A stretch of 51,202 bases of DNA from a bacterium. GTDB lineage: Bacteria; Armatimonadota; Zipacnadia; Zipacnadales; Zipacnadaceae. Positions 1 through 9,045 of this stretch are shown piece by piece. The position numbers and the translations under genes were made by a program. The notes under the pieces were generated by a model that saw only the letters and a program-made list of their open reading frames with translations, did no database searches and was not told the DNA's origin. Each line of letters opens with the position of its first letter. Positions within the stretch are counted from its first letter, which is position 1. The stretch is taken from contig JAUVXR010000018.1 in the NCBI GenBank assembly GCA_030603495.1, forward strand, positions 1-51,202, written 5' to 3'.

Positions 1-78
1 CCTGCTTACACTGCCTGCACTCTTAGGGGCTACCGTTCCTCTTCTCGCCCCGGAGTGCATTGACGGCGCAAGCGTGAC
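1..78. other. No recognisable gene at the left window edge
   Basis: This short stretch lies downstream of the first pseudopilin gene, which ends at 79 on the minus strand. I see no open frame, strong hairpin or tRNA in it. It is too short to say whether a neighbouring gene begins outside the window. Confidence 0.5.
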
Positions 79-915
79 CTAGGGGAGGTCGCAAACAGCG
101 GTACCACTGCCGCTAGGGCTGGTAAGGTTGTCGTACCGCTCGGTTAGCTCGGGAGTGTTGGGCCCCAGGTTCCACCAGTTGGCCACACCGTCATCCTCTT
201 CGCCCCAGTCGCCTGGATCTACATCTAACCCAACCCCCAGGTCGAGGCCGGGGGTGCCCTCCGCAGCCCACGAGGCATGCCCATCGCACCAGGCTATGTT
301 AGTTCCCTCGTTGTGGCGATACGCTATGCGGCTAGCCGTCCATTCGTAGCCTGTGTAGTTCATCCGCGTGCCCCACGCCGGGCAGTGCAGACTGCCGGCG
401 CCTAATTCCACCAGCAAGACAGTTTGCGCGGGCTGTTCGACCCAGGTCTCATTGGCCGGGAAGCGGCGGTTCGATCCATCAGCCATTCTTACTCTCATGG
501 TCAGACCACCGCACCGCGGATCCCAAACGTCAATCCCGTTGTAGCCGTAAGAATTTGCCTCGCCATTGATACAGAAGAGCATCTGCCGCTTGGCAATTGT
601 CGGGCACCATATCGACTCGAAGCCATCGATATAGCGGCCGGCCATGTATCCCCCAAAGGTGCCCATCCCGCCGCCGACCTTATCCCGACTCCACCAGGCC
701 CAGTCTATCACGTCAGCGGGGTAGTAAGCGCTGTAGTCGCTGGTGTAGATCTTGAAGGCCAGGGCCAGGTTCTTGATGTTGTTCAAGCACGCGGTCTGCT
801 GAGCCTTAGCCCGCGCCCGCGCGAAAACCGGGAACAGAATCGCCGCCAGGATAGCGATAATCGCTATCACTACCAGCAACTCAATGAGGGTAAAGCCTCG
901 GTCTGTGGTTCTCAT
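79..915 (-). CDS. Type II pseudopilin-like protein with H-x9-DG motif
   Basis: A 278-residue secreted protein with a class III prepilin leader: a short basic N-terminus, then [10 protein letters not shown], where prepilin peptidase would cut after the Gly and methylate the Phe, followed by one long hydrophobic helix ending in [11 protein letters not shown]. Near the C-terminus [12 protein letters not shown] gives H, nine residues, DG, the hallmark of the large pseudopilin-like families of Armatimonadota and Planctomycetes. Such proteins are thought to be exported by a type II/IV pilus machinery; the role of this copy is unknown. The start is supported by AAGGAG eight bases upstream. It follows the second pseudopilin gene by 25 bp, so the two are probably co-transcribed. 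No assembly ATPase or platform protein is nearby. Confidence 0.85.
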   Translation of the reverse strand: MRTTDRGFTLIELLVVIAIIAILAAILFPVFARARAKAQQTACLNNIKNLALAFKIYTSDYSAYYPADVIDWAWWSRDKVGGGMGTFGGYMAGRYIDGFESIWCPTIAKRQMLFCINGEANSYGYNGIDVWDPRCGGLTMRVRMADGSNRRFPANETWVEQPAQTVLLVELGAGSLHCPAWGTRMNYTGYEWTASRIAYRHNEGTNIAWCDGHASWAAEGTPGLDLGVGLDVDPGDWGEEDDGVANWWNLGPNTPELTERYDNLTSPSGSGTAVCDLP

Positions 916-940
916 AACTTAGTCTCCTTTCAGCGGTCAA

Positions 941-1867
941 CTAGTAGTTACGGCTTTTGGGTCCCGAGAGGTCCCAATCCCACTCACACAAGTGGCCCTC
1001 GGTCTCGGCCTCGATCGTGCTGCGGCTCTTGGCGTGGCCGTCGAAATAGGCGACGTTGAGCCGGTCTTGGCCGCCGTGCCGGGCATCGGGTCGTATCTCC
1101 ATGCAGCCCAGGCTGGTCTCATCTCCGCCGTAACATCCGTCATGCGACGCCCACCCTGAACAATTACATTGGTCCGCGGCGTTAAGCCGGTTCCAGCGAG
1201 TGCGAAGGGTAACACTGATGCTTTTGAGGCCGTCGGCCCAGGCGGTGCAGCCGTCTTCCATCTCGATTTTTGCGTCCCACAGCATGTAAATCTGGGCGGC
1301 AGACGGGTAACCTTCGCTAGAAAATGTGTCCAGGGTGAATGCGGTGCCGCTGGCGTAGTGACCGTCAGCATAGCACCAGGTCCAGTCGTAAGGGTCGGGG
1401 CAGCTGTGCAGGTCGCACCACAAGTAGCCGAAAAAGCCGTCGCCCCAGAAGGAGTCAAACTCATCGAGCTGGGTACCGTTAAAGGCGTAGCTGACGGAAC
1501 TTAACCCGATAGGACTCATGTCTACCGAATTCGCCGCCGTCGGACACTGGGCGATGTCCCAGCTCTTGAGGTAGGGCTCCAGCATCATCCAGGCGTCAGC
1601 TTGGTTATCGTCGGAGTGATCGAAGTCAAACGGCGGGTTGCCGAAATCGAGACCGTCAATCCAATACTGGGGCGGCTGCTGATCCCAGTCCGAAGCATAG
1701 GTCAACACCGCCAACGCAATCTGCTTGACGTTGCTCAGACACTGCGTCTCCAGAGCTTTAGCTTTAGCCCGGGCAAACACCGGGAACAGGATCGCTGCCA
1801 GGATGGCGATTATGGCAATTACCACCAGCAGCTCAATCAGAGTAAAACCTCTGCGTGTAGCTAACAT
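941..1867 (-). CDS. Type II pseudopilin-like protein (second copy)
   Basis: A 308-residue paralogue of the downstream gene, with the same architecture: [12 protein letters not shown] processing site, single N-terminal helix, [17 protein letters not shown], and a large globular domain rich in Trp, Asp and Cys. The late motif is H-x11-DG ([14 protein letters not shown]), two residues longer than in the neighbour. I take the ATG at 1867 because GAAAGG lies nine bases upstream; the frame is open to a GTG at 1876 that would add three residues. Several Cys pairs in the central region suggest disulfides outside the cytoplasm. It is first in a probable two-gene unit reading from the promoter at 2088-2116. 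Confidence 0.83.
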   Translation of the reverse strand: MLATRRGFTLIELLVVIAIIAILAAILFPVFARAKAKALETQCLSNVKQIALAVLTYASDWDQQPPQYWIDGLDFGNPPFDFDHSDDNQADAWMMLEPYLKSWDIAQCPTAANSVDMSPIGLSSVSYAFNGTQLDEFDSFWGDGFFGYLWCDLHSCPDPYDWTWCYADGHYASGTAFTLDTFSSEGYPSAAQIYMLWDAKIEMEDGCTAWADGLKSISVTLRTRWNRLNAADQCNCSGWASHDGCYGGDETSLGCMEIRPDARHGGQDRLNVAYFDGHAKSRSTIEAETEGHLCEWDWDLSGPKSRNY

Positions 1868-1882
1868 CCTTCTCACCCTTTC

Positions 1883-2053
1883 TTAGGAAATTACTTCCAC
1901 ATCTCTTTGCGTACTGCTTCGCATTTTCGCCTTGCAGGACTCGCATACAATGAGCCGGCAGGGCTTGAGAATTCGCTGGCTGGGTTGCCTGTGATCACCT
2001 CCTTCGAGCCGACTCATTAGAACTTTCCCCACCGCTTGGCCCACCGCGACCAT
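1883..2053 (-). pseudogene. C-terminal remnant of a LacI-family regulator
   Basis: The minus-strand frame reads EQPMVAVGQAVGKVLMSRLEGG, continuing to ILKPCRLIVCESC and a stop at 1883-1885. This matches the end of the LacI/PurR ligand-binding domain, where a G-x-x-A-V-x-x-L-x-x-R-I-E-G segment is followed by P-x-x-L-I-V-R-E-S. An in-frame TGA sits just upstream (about 2070) and no ribosome binding site precedes the ATG at 2053, so the DNA-binding and most of the sugar-binding parts are gone. The piece lies between a consensus promoter and the pseudopilin genes and would be part of their 5' leader. It is probably what is left of a regulator that once sat upstream. Expression as a 56-residue peptide cannot be excluded. 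Confidence 0.6.
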
Positions 2054-2087
2054 CGGCTGTTCGATTATTCATGACCTTATCACAACC

Positions 2088-2116
2088 ATTATACCATTAT
2101 GCGCAAACCATGTCAA
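2088..2116 (-). promoter_or_regulatory. Consensus sigma70-type promoter for the pseudopilin genes
   Basis: On the minus strand TTGACA (2111-2116) and TATAAT (2088-2093) are perfect hexamers separated by exactly 17 bp. Initiation is expected near 2081. The transcript would run through the LacI remnant into the two pseudopilin genes with a leader of roughly 210 nt. Confidence 0.75.
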
Positions 2117-2290
2117 GGGGGCGGCGGGATTATTTATCTGAGTTCTCCGAGGTCAAAGCCGGAGGGCCGGTCAAGTCAATGATTGAGTATCGCCAGGCAT
2201 TGCCCGAGAATCTTCCGGCGCGGCGGATATATGAGTCTTTCGAGTTTCGCGGTCGCGGCGAATACTCAGACAGCCAGGGCTCGTGGCTGG
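2117..2290. other. Gene-free stretch, probably decayed coding DNA
   Basis: Between the promoter and the M28 remnant I see no intact gene. The plus frame has a stretch with coding-like composition (for example RRIYESFEFRGRGEYSDSQG near 2220-2280) that I cannot assign to a family. It is open from 2071 to 2586 but runs antisense over the M28 piece, so I treat it as relic or chance. Confidence 0.35.
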
Positions 2291-2641
2291 TTATGACCTG
2301 GCAACCCGCCGAAGGGAGGGCCGGGAAGATTCCATGGGCAGGTCGAAGTAGTCGTTGCCGCCCAGGTCGGTGCGTACCGGCACCCGCGGGTTATCCTTCG
2401 ACTGCCCACCCACCAAGTCAAGGACAACCACCCGGTCAGGCAAGGCAATCTGCGCGGGCCAGTTCTGGGCCATGTAGGCCGAGCCGATGCAGAATCCGGC
2501 ATAGGGCAGGCCTGATCCACTTTGGCCGGAGTCCTCGGCATCGAAAAAGGCAAGGTAGACTGGGAGGGGCGGCGGCTCCACGCTGAACATGTAGGCCAAC
2601 TCCAGCAGAATCGCTACGCCGGAGGCGCCGTCTAGGCACCA
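2291..2641 (-). pseudogene. Fragment of an M28-type zinc aminopeptidase / glutaminyl cyclase-like protein
   Basis: Reading on the minus strand, the frame begins after a TAG at 2642-2644 with WCLDGASGVAILLELAYM, the D-G-A-S-G metal-site motif of family M28. It continues through VYLAFFDAEDSG, where the Glu-Asp pair matches the catalytic base and zinc ligand of the family, and VVVLDLVGG, the following metal Asp segment. About 116 codons remain, against 250 or more for a complete catalytic domain. Both the N-terminal part and the last His-containing part are missing. The order of motifs is intact, so this is a truncated gene rather than a chance frame. The 5' break lies close to the end of a transposase fragment on the opposite strand. 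Confidence 0.65.
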
Positions 2642-2667
2642 CTAATATCGTGGGGAGTCCCACCGCC

Positions 2668-2853
2668 GGGGCGCGGTTGCGTACTGCTCGGGTCACTAAC
2701 TGGCGTAATGGGCAGATGGTTCTGCGTTGGGCAGCAGCGGCCTATTGGGATGCTGAAAGAGCCTTTCATTGCATAATGGGATACCGGGATCTGTGGATCC
2801 TGCAGGCCGCGCTTGATGAAGACCGACAAAGCGAGGAGGTGTTGGTAGCCTAA
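2668..2853 (+). pseudogene. C-terminal fragment of a mutator-type (IS256-like) transposase
   Basis: The plus frame reads RLRTARVTNWRNGQMVLRW, then AERAFHCIMGYRDLWILQAAL and a stop at 2851-2853. Many mutator-type transposases end in this way: a basic R-x-R-T segment, a W-x-x-G-x-x-x-L-R-W stretch, then E-x-x-F-R-x-I-x-G-Y-R-x-L. Only the last 60 or so residues are present and the DDE catalytic residues are absent. The family assignment is from memory of the pattern and is moderate. Its position next to the broken peptidase suggests the insertion sequence helped to destroy it. I found no clear terminal inverted repeats. Confidence 0.5.
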
Positions 2854-2985
2854 ATATCGCACTATCAGAGAGCCGTCCTACTCTCCACTAAGAATGGGAC
2901 TTGCTCGGCCACACTGCCGCAGAGGCTAACTGTCGAATAGGCAGTCAGGCGCTTCGAGCGAAGGCACAAAGGAAGGGAATCAGTG

Positions 2986-5691
2986 ATGAGGGCCGTACAG
3001 ACTGTAGGATTCACCATGCTCATCATGGGGGTAGCATCGTCACTTGTGTGGGGGATAACCATAGACGGCCAGTTCGGGGACTGGACCGATGCCGTCGAAT
3101 TTGCCATGCCCGCCGAGGTAACCGCTCAAGTGGGTTCACTGTATGCCGTGGTTAATACGCTGGGGGTCACGCACGACAAGTCGTATCTGTATTTTCGCCT
3201 GAAGTTCAAGAAAGCCAGGCCCTTTTCTGATGGTACGCAGAGTGATTGGCAGGACAACTTCTGGTCGAACATGCGCTATATTATCCTTGATGTGAATGGT
3301 GACGCTAAGCCCGATTATTATACCAATCAGATTAGCCGCCCCGGAGTAGGCGTCAACCGGACTTACGTGGTTAAGTACACCGATGAAGGCCCAAGTACGT
3401 ATCTGTGGTATGAGGGTCACCCAAAGTGGCGTGGGGGCCCACAGGGTCATTATTCGCCCGACGGCAAGCAACTTGAGATGCGCGTACCTATCGCGCCGTT
3501 GCATTTAGAGGGACCGACGATCGGGATTCAGGTGCAGATGAGCCTGCGCGATGGGATCGAAGGGACCAACCAGTGGACAAATGATCACTACCCGTCATCG
3601 CACAACTTCTTTTGGTATTCCTTGGCCTCGGCGGCGAGGATAGACCCATCCGAGGGCTCCCGCGCGGTTAGTGTTACTATGGTACCAACCCAGATGCCTC
3701 CGGTCATTGATGGCAATATCGATGATTCTGCCTGGCACGGGAAGCCTGTGCTCACCGACTTTGTGCGCAACAGAGGCGATGAGCCAGCCCCAGTCCAGAC
3801 TGAGGTACATATCACCTACGACAGCGACAATCTATATTTGGCCATCTATGCGCACGAGCCTGATATGGAGAATCTGAAGACCGAAGCAATTGAGGCCGAA
3901 AGCAAGCGAGTGTGGGGCGATGATTGTATTGAACTGTTCATTGACTACCACAATGACGAGCAGAGCTTCTTCCACTTGGGAGTAACCGCAGCGGGCAAGC
4001 TTGCCGCTCAATTGGGCGTTGCCAAGGGCGGATCAAGCCGGGCTGCCACCGATGTCGAACCTGTCGCTGAGACCGCCTACGAGTATCATGAGCGCGGATG
4101 GAGTATTGAGATTGCCCTGCCCTTTGCTAATATGGGCGTAAGCCCCGTCGCCGGGGAGGTCTGGGGATTGAATATCTGCCGCGGGCGTCCCGGGGCTAAT
4201 GAGTACAGCTCTTGGGCCGGTGTGCAGGGCCGGTTCGCCCAGCCCGCAGAGTTTGGCGATGCCATCTTTCCTTCTGCGAGCAGTCTGAGAGTTGCCAGCC
4301 GTGGCCTGGTGGCCCGCCAGGGTAACAGTCGCCAAGCCAACGCGGTGAGCGGTAGCTACACCGCTGCTAACAACGCCGAGTTACGCGTGGCGGCCGTTGT
4401 CCGAAAAGATCAGAAGGAAATCTTCGGCGACTCCGAAATATGGCAGGCACCTGCGGGCCAGAGAATTGAATTCTTGCTACCCTACATAGTGACTGGCGAC
4501 AACCAAGTCGTTACCTTCAGGATATGGGCCGATGAAGAGTTGCTATATGAGAATGACCTACCGGCAATCGAGACCGAATTCGCTCGAGTCTGGCAAACCG
4601 ATGATCCTCTCTACGCCGAGTTGATGGGCGACGCAGGACCGGGGATGGCAGCACACGGCGTCTTGTACTGGGGACATGACCTGGTCAACTACAGGCTGGG
4701 GCCTGTCTGTCTGAAGTATGCCCCGCCGTATGTTCTCGAAGAAAGCTACAGAAATGCTGCCCGGCGCAAGCTGCGCTATTTAGACGGTGGATCTTACATC
4801 GGAGCTGACAACTTCGAAGCTCGCCATTACTCCAAGAAACACGGCGTTCAATTCGTATTCAGGGGCAGCCTCCGTTCTGGAGCCGAAGGCAAGCCGCGCG
4901 ATAAGGGGAACTTCACCTATGTTATCGATTACGAAAACCAGGAGGTTTACCTGGACGGCCTCGAGCAGTATGTCACCCGCTGGCCGGATTATATTTGGGG
5001 CGTTATGACTGGCGACGAGTTCCACGAAAAAGACATGCCTCGCGGACTGCGATTTCACTACGATGATGATCCATATCCGTTCATGCGGCAAGTGGACAAA
5101 GAGGTCAAAGAAGAGTTCGGATACGACAAATGGGGCATTCCCACCTCGTTGGCTGACAAAAACCCCTTCCGGTGGATCGCGTACCGACGTTGGTATAACG
5201 ATAGATTCGCCCGGTTCCAGAAGCGCATCTACCAGACAGTCAAAGCCATAGACCCTGAGGTCTACGTTATTGGGCCCGATCCGGTCGCGCAGATCTAGCC
5301 ACTGGACTACTCTGGCTATGGTCAGTTTACCGACATTATCACTCATCAGCTCTATCCGCGTGGTCCCCAGGAACAGGCCTTTGCCTGGATTACCAAGACC
5401 CTGGCTGACCTGACCGGCAAACCTGTGATGCCCTGCGCACTTGACCGAATCTGGCTGCTGTTCACTGGCCAGCTGCCTGACACAAAAGTTGGTGGGCTTT
5501 TGCAAGGCAAGTGGAAGCGTCTGGGGCAAGTTAGTAAGCAGTCAGTGCAGGATAGCGGCGACTTTCCGGCAGTGACCATTAGGCTGCATCCTCAGGCCGG
5601 CGCCGTCCAACGGCTACGCATTAGGTTTGGTGAACGGGATCCAGGCTGCCGCCTCGTCATCCCCGAGCTAGAGATATGGAGCCGCGAGTAG
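2986..5691 (+). pseudogene. Secreted CBM9-domain glycosidase-like gene with in-frame TAG
   Basis: The frame opens at ATG 2986 (GGAAGGG eight bases upstream; a GTG at 2983 is also possible) with a signal peptide, an IDGQFGDW segment, and from about residue 235 a clear CBM9-like domain (PPVIDGNIDDSAW ... VWGDDCIELFIDYHN ... ERGWSIEIALPFANMG). The C-terminal half looks like a sugar-hydrolase-type barrel. At 5296-5298 a TAG interrupts VIGPDPVAQI, and the same frame then continues without stops for 131 codons (PLDYSGYGQFTDIITHQLYP ...) to 5691. One C-to-T change from CAG would explain the stop. After PCALDRIW the text shifts abruptly to a jelly-roll-like ending (LVIPELEIW), suggesting an internal deletion as well. 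TAG ends other genes here, so recoding is unlikely. Confidence 0.7.
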
Positions 5692-5693
5692 CT

Positions 5694-5730
5694 TGCCCAG
5701 CGTGCGGGCAGCGTGCCTGGGGCATTTTTT
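5694..5730 (+). terminator. Probable Rho-independent terminator
   Basis: TGCCCAG (5694-5700) can pair with CTGGGGCA (5717-5724) with one bulged G, followed at once by six T residues (5725-5730). It lies a few bases after the final stop of the broken CBM9 gene. Confidence 0.6.
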
Positions 5731-6001
5731 CCGGAATCTGTGTAATGAAACCGCTTCCGCGGGGCACTATCTAGACAGTAGAGTCTGCCCGGGCGGCCCA
5801 GCTTAGCGACAGACTCGGCGGAAGCGGACCAGACGATCCCGAGGTCCTGATGCCAATCTCGTACCAGGATGAGCCATTGACAGGAAGGCCTGGGCCAGGG
5901 AATCGGGCGGGCGCGGCCTGTGTGCGGAAGGTGCTATTGAATGTCAAGGCGAACGACAATATAGTTGGCAGCCCGAAAGTTGTACAGGAGGGGCCAGTTA
6001 G
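5731..6001. other. Intergenic region before the restriction-modification genes
   Basis: No recognisable gene. A plus frame of about 70 codons around 5790-6000 runs into the start of the methyltransferase gene in another frame and matches no family I know. The only useful signal is the ribosome binding site CAGGAGGGG just before 6002. I found no convincing promoter and no controller (C) protein gene. Confidence 0.45.
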
Positions 6002-7900
6002 ATGGCGGCAAAAGCGAAGAGTTCTGAAGTGGACGCGTACGTTTTCATCAAGGATCGCCTTAAAATCTTAGGATGGGATACCCGTAACCCCAGCCGGGTG
6101 CCTGGCGGCCAGGTGTGGACGCAGAGCGAGTGTCTCGCTCATCCAGAGATCAAAAAGACGCTCGGTCTCCAGAAGCCAGAAAACATCGTAAGGGTTAGGG
6201 AATCCGTATTGTGGGTCATCGAAGCAAAGCGATCACACAAGCAACTGGACCAAGCAATTACGGAGGCCGAAGACTACGCGAATAGAATCAACACAAGCAA
6301 TTCGATTGAAGCACTGTTCGTCTCCGGAGTGGCAGGCAATGAGGTTGATAGCTATCTAGTCCGAACGCGCTTTATGGTTTGCGGTGAGTTCAAACCCATA
6401 ACGATGAACGGCAAGGAGATCTCATCGCTGATCAACTGCGAGGTTGCCAATAAAGTACTTGACAGCGGCCCGGACATACGTGATGTGGTTGTGGACGAAG
6501 CTGTCTTTCTGGGTGCAGCAGAGAGAATAAACCAGATCCTGCACTTGGGTGCCATCAATAAGAACTATCGCGCTAGCGTGATGGCGGCCCTTCTTCTGTC
6601 ACTTGTTGACGACACCCCACCGAATATTGATGCTGCCCCCACCGTGTTGATCGCTGAGATAAACAGCCGAGCACACAGGGTACTGCAACAGGAGGGAAAG
6701 CCCGAGTTCGACAAGTACATTGACCTGCGGCTCCCCGACACGGAGGACAACCACGCCAAGTTCAAACAAGCACTGGTGGATACCCTGCAGGAACTTAATA
6801 ATCTAAACATTAGGTCGGCGATGAACTCTGGGACTGATGTTCTGGGGAAGTTTTACGAAGTGTTCCTGAAATATGGGAACGGCGCTAAGGAAATCGGGAT
6901 AGTCCTTACCCCGCGACATATTACCAAATTTGCGGTGGATGTGATGGATGTTAGCGACACAGACATAGTTCTGGATCCTGCATGTGGGACCGCTGGGTTC
7001 TTGGTTGCTGCATTCGACCACGTGAAAAGGAAGTACAGCCAGGACCGAATTAACCGGTTCAAGGAGAACAACCTTTTTGGGATAGAGCAAGAACCTGAGG
7101 TAGTAGCTTTGGCCATCGTGAACATGATTTTTCGAGGGGACGGCAAGAACAACATCGTTGAAGGGAATTGCTTCCAGAAGAACTTGGTCAGGACGACGCG
7201 GTCAAACGCCGTAACAGCCAACTGGGCGGGGGAGAAACCCCAAGCGGACCGCTTGGCTATCACGAAGGTACTTATGAATCCCCCCTTTGCGTTAAAGGGA
7301 AGCGGCGAGAAGGAATATAGGTTCGTGGACTATGCGCTCAGCCAGATGGAAGATAGTGGACTACTGTTCTCGGTTTTGCCGTACTCGGCGATGGTCAAAC
7401 CCGGAGCTTACAAAGAGTGGCGCACAGGCAGGTTGCTCGGTAATAACACTCTTCTTGCAGTCATTACATTCCCCGAAAGCTTGTTCTGTCCCATCTCGGT
7501 GCATACGTTGGGCGTCTTTATTAGGAAAGGAATCCCACACCCTGGCAAACAGAACGTCCTATGGATGAGGGCGCTCAACGATGGCCTACTCAAGAGCAAG
7601 GGGAAGCGGCTTCCCAATGCAAGGGCGACCGATGACTTCCCCGAGATGGTTAATATGGTCAAGTCTTTCCTAGTGAACCCTACAATGCAGGTTGCAAACG
7701 TGGAGCGCTTTCAAAAGGCATGTCCCATAGATTTCTCTGATCCCCTGCTTGAACTGGTTCCAGAAAACTATCTTGACCAAAATCCACCAGGCCCGGATGA
7801 ACTTGGTGATGGTATTGAGCAGGTCATTAGGGACTCGGTTGCGTTTCTAATCCGAGCGAGAAAAGAAGATGACTGGGAGGTTCACAGAAATGGAGATTGA
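6002..7900 (+). CDS. BcgI-like type IIB restriction-modification A subunit (nuclease plus N6-adenine methyltransferase)
   Basis: A 632-residue fusion. Residues 1-130 resemble the HsdR-type N-terminal nuclease, with ESVLWVIEAKR giving the E-x-K core (Glu74, Lys76) of a PD-(D/E)xK site. A helical linker follows. Residues 275-440 form an HsdM-like methyltransferase with LTPRHITKF, the AdoMet-binding motif DPACGTAGF (325-333) and the catalytic NPPF (426-429). The length and the pairing with a 300-odd-residue specificity protein closely match BcgI A. In that family one A2B complex methylates its site and cuts DNA on both sides of it. The ATG at 6002 is preceded by CAGGAGGGG. Base composition looks lower in GC than the flanking genes, consistent with transfer. 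No frameshift is visible. Confidence 0.85.
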   Translation: MAAKAKSSEVDAYVFIKDRLKILGWDTRNPSRVPGGQVWTQSECLAHPEIKKTLGLQKPENIVRVRESVLWVIEAKRSHKQLDQAITEAEDYANRINTSNSIEALFVSGVAGNEVDSYLVRTRFMVCGEFKPITMNGKEISSLINCEVANKVLDSGPDIRDVVVDEAVFLGAAERINQILHLGAINKNYRASVMAALLLSLVDDTPPNIDAAPTVLIAEINSRAHRVLQQEGKPEFDKYIDLRLPDTEDNHAKFKQALVDTLQELNNLNIRSAMNSGTDVLGKFYEVFLKYGNGAKEIGIVLTPRHITKFAVDVMDVSDTDIVLDPACGTAGFLVAAFDHVKRKYSQDRINRFKENNLFGIEQEPEVVALAIVNMIFRGDGKNNIVEGNCFQKNLVRTTRSNAVTANWAGEKPQADRLAITKVLMNPPFALKGSGEKEYRFVDYALSQMEDSGLLFSVLPYSAMVKPGAYKEWRTGRLLGNNTLLAVITFPESLFCPISVHTLGVFIRKGIPHPGKQNVLWMRALNDGLLKSKGKRLPNARATDDFPEMVNMVKSFLVNPTMQVANVERFQKACPIDFSDPLLELVPENYLDQNPPGPDELGDGIEQVIRDSVAFLIRARKEDDWEVHRNGD

Positions 7901-8873
7901 ACAACTGTTCACAGTCAAGTCTGGCGATTTCCATGCCACTAGCGAACTGGACGCTGGCGGGACTCCGCTCATCTCCTGTGGAGATACTAATAACGGGTTG
8001 GTAGGTTACTTCGATATTCCTGAAGGGAAGACTTACTGCCACTGTCTCACAGTGGCATACAATGGATCATGGCCTTTACTGGCGAAATTCCACCCGTACC
8101 GGTTCGGAGCGAAGGACGATGTGGCCGTACTAGTACCCCGGACACAGTTGCGAGACGTCACGCTGTTCTATGTGGCTGCCCTACTTAACCGCATGACCTG
8201 GCGGTACAGTTACGGTAGGAAATGTTTCAAAGAGAAGTTATCGCACATTAGACTGTCTGTTTCCGTCACGACCGTGGGAGACGAAGAACAGATTGACGAA
8301 GAAGCCATTGCGCAACTGTTTGGGCGAGAGTTCTGCTCATTCATTCCAGAAAAGGCAGCTAGTGGTGGGTGCGTGGCGGGGCCCAATGGGTGGCGCGCAG
8401 TGCCGATCGTGGAGATCCTAGAGATCGAGCGTGGCGACTTTCACTCGATCGCTGCCCTCGATCCCGGCGAGTTTATGACCATCTCCCGTACATCTGATAA
8501 CAACGGTGTTGTCGGGTACTTTACGGCTCCCGAGGGGGCGCGGGTTCACCCGCCAGGACGGATTACAGTGAGTACTGTCAGCGGGGATGCTTTCGTGCAA
8601 CTCGATAAGTTTATCGCCACAGACAATGTGATAATCTGTAAGCCCAGGCGGCCCCTACCGCAAGCCGCGCTCTTCTTCCTTGCATTTATGCTGAACCGTC
8701 AAAAGTGGCGGTACTCTTATGGCCGCCAGTGTTACAAAACGAAGTTTGGTAGCATAGAAATAGTACTCCCGGTGACGGAGACAGGAGAAATAGATGAGGC
8801 GCACATGAGTACACTCGTGGAGAACACATCGTATTGGCCGATAATAAGAGGTGCTGTAGCTACCAACAGGTGA
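7890..8873 (+). CDS. BcgI-like type IIB specificity (B) subunit with two target-recognition domains
   Basis: A 327-residue protein made of two similar halves. Each half begins with a GDFH segment (SGDFHATSELDAGG; RGDFHSIAALDPGE), continues with N-N-G-x-V-G-Y-F, and ends in a nearly identical clamp (LNRMTWRYSYGRKCFKEK; LNRQKWRYSYGRQCYKTK). This duplicated target-recognition architecture predicts an asymmetric bipartite recognition sequence, one half-site per domain. I choose ATG 7890, nine bases after GGGAGG, so the gene overlaps the end of the A subunit by 11 nt and is probably translationally coupled. The frame extends seven codons further upstream to 7869. The sequence specificity cannot be read from the protein by eye. 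Confidence 0.8.
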   Translation: MEIEQLFTVKSGDFHATSELDAGGTPLISCGDTNNGLVGYFDIPEGKTYCHCLTVAYNGSWPLLAKFHPYRFGAKDDVAVLVPRTQLRDVTLFYVAALLNRMTWRYSYGRKCFKEKLSHIRLSVSVTTVGDEEQIDEEAIAQLFGREFCSFIPEKAASGGCVAGPNGWRAVPIVEILEIERGDFHSIAALDPGEFMTISRTSDNNGVVGYFTAPEGARVHPPGRITVSTVSGDAFVQLDKFIATDNVIICKPRRPLPQAALFFLAFMLNRQKWRYSYGRQCYKTKFGSIEIVLPVTETGEIDEAHMSTLVENTSYWPIIRGAVATNR

Positions 8874-8970
8874 GTAATGGCTCGAAGAGCGGGCATATGG
8901 CGCGCAGCCGCCCACCGAAGCCGGTAACGACAGTTAGCCGGTAGCGGCAGATAGCCGAATAGGTAACACC

Positions 8971-9002
8971 AGCGCCGCCTCGGGCAAGCACGCGGCGGCG
9001 CT
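8971..9002. terminator. Perfect 9-bp inverted repeat between convergent genes
   Basis: AGCGCCGCC (8971-8979) and GGCGGCGCT (8994-9002) form a perfect stem around a 14-nt loop. It sits between the end of the plus-strand specificity gene and the end of the minus-strand flavin reductase gene. There is no strong T run on either side, so a terminator role is plausible but unproven. Confidence 0.45.
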
Positions 9003-9045
9003 GCATTGTACCGGGCAACGCTATCCAGCCGGATCCACGCGTATG

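Noticed and set aside
2071-2586. 171-codon plus-strand frame opposite the M28 fragment
   Set aside because: The right half is antisense to the peptidase motifs and becomes Arg/Pro/Ala-rich. Only the left part looks coding and no family fits.
5296-5298. TAG recoded as an amino acid (for example pyrrolysine)
   Set aside because: TAG ends several intact genes here, including trpB and trpL, and the protein is not of a type known to use pyrrolysine. A point mutation is simpler.
4780-5529. 249-codon minus-strand frame opposite the glycosidase-like gene
   Set aside because: It is a shadow frame: the plus strand has domain motifs and a signal peptide, and this frame has no recognisable motif or start site.
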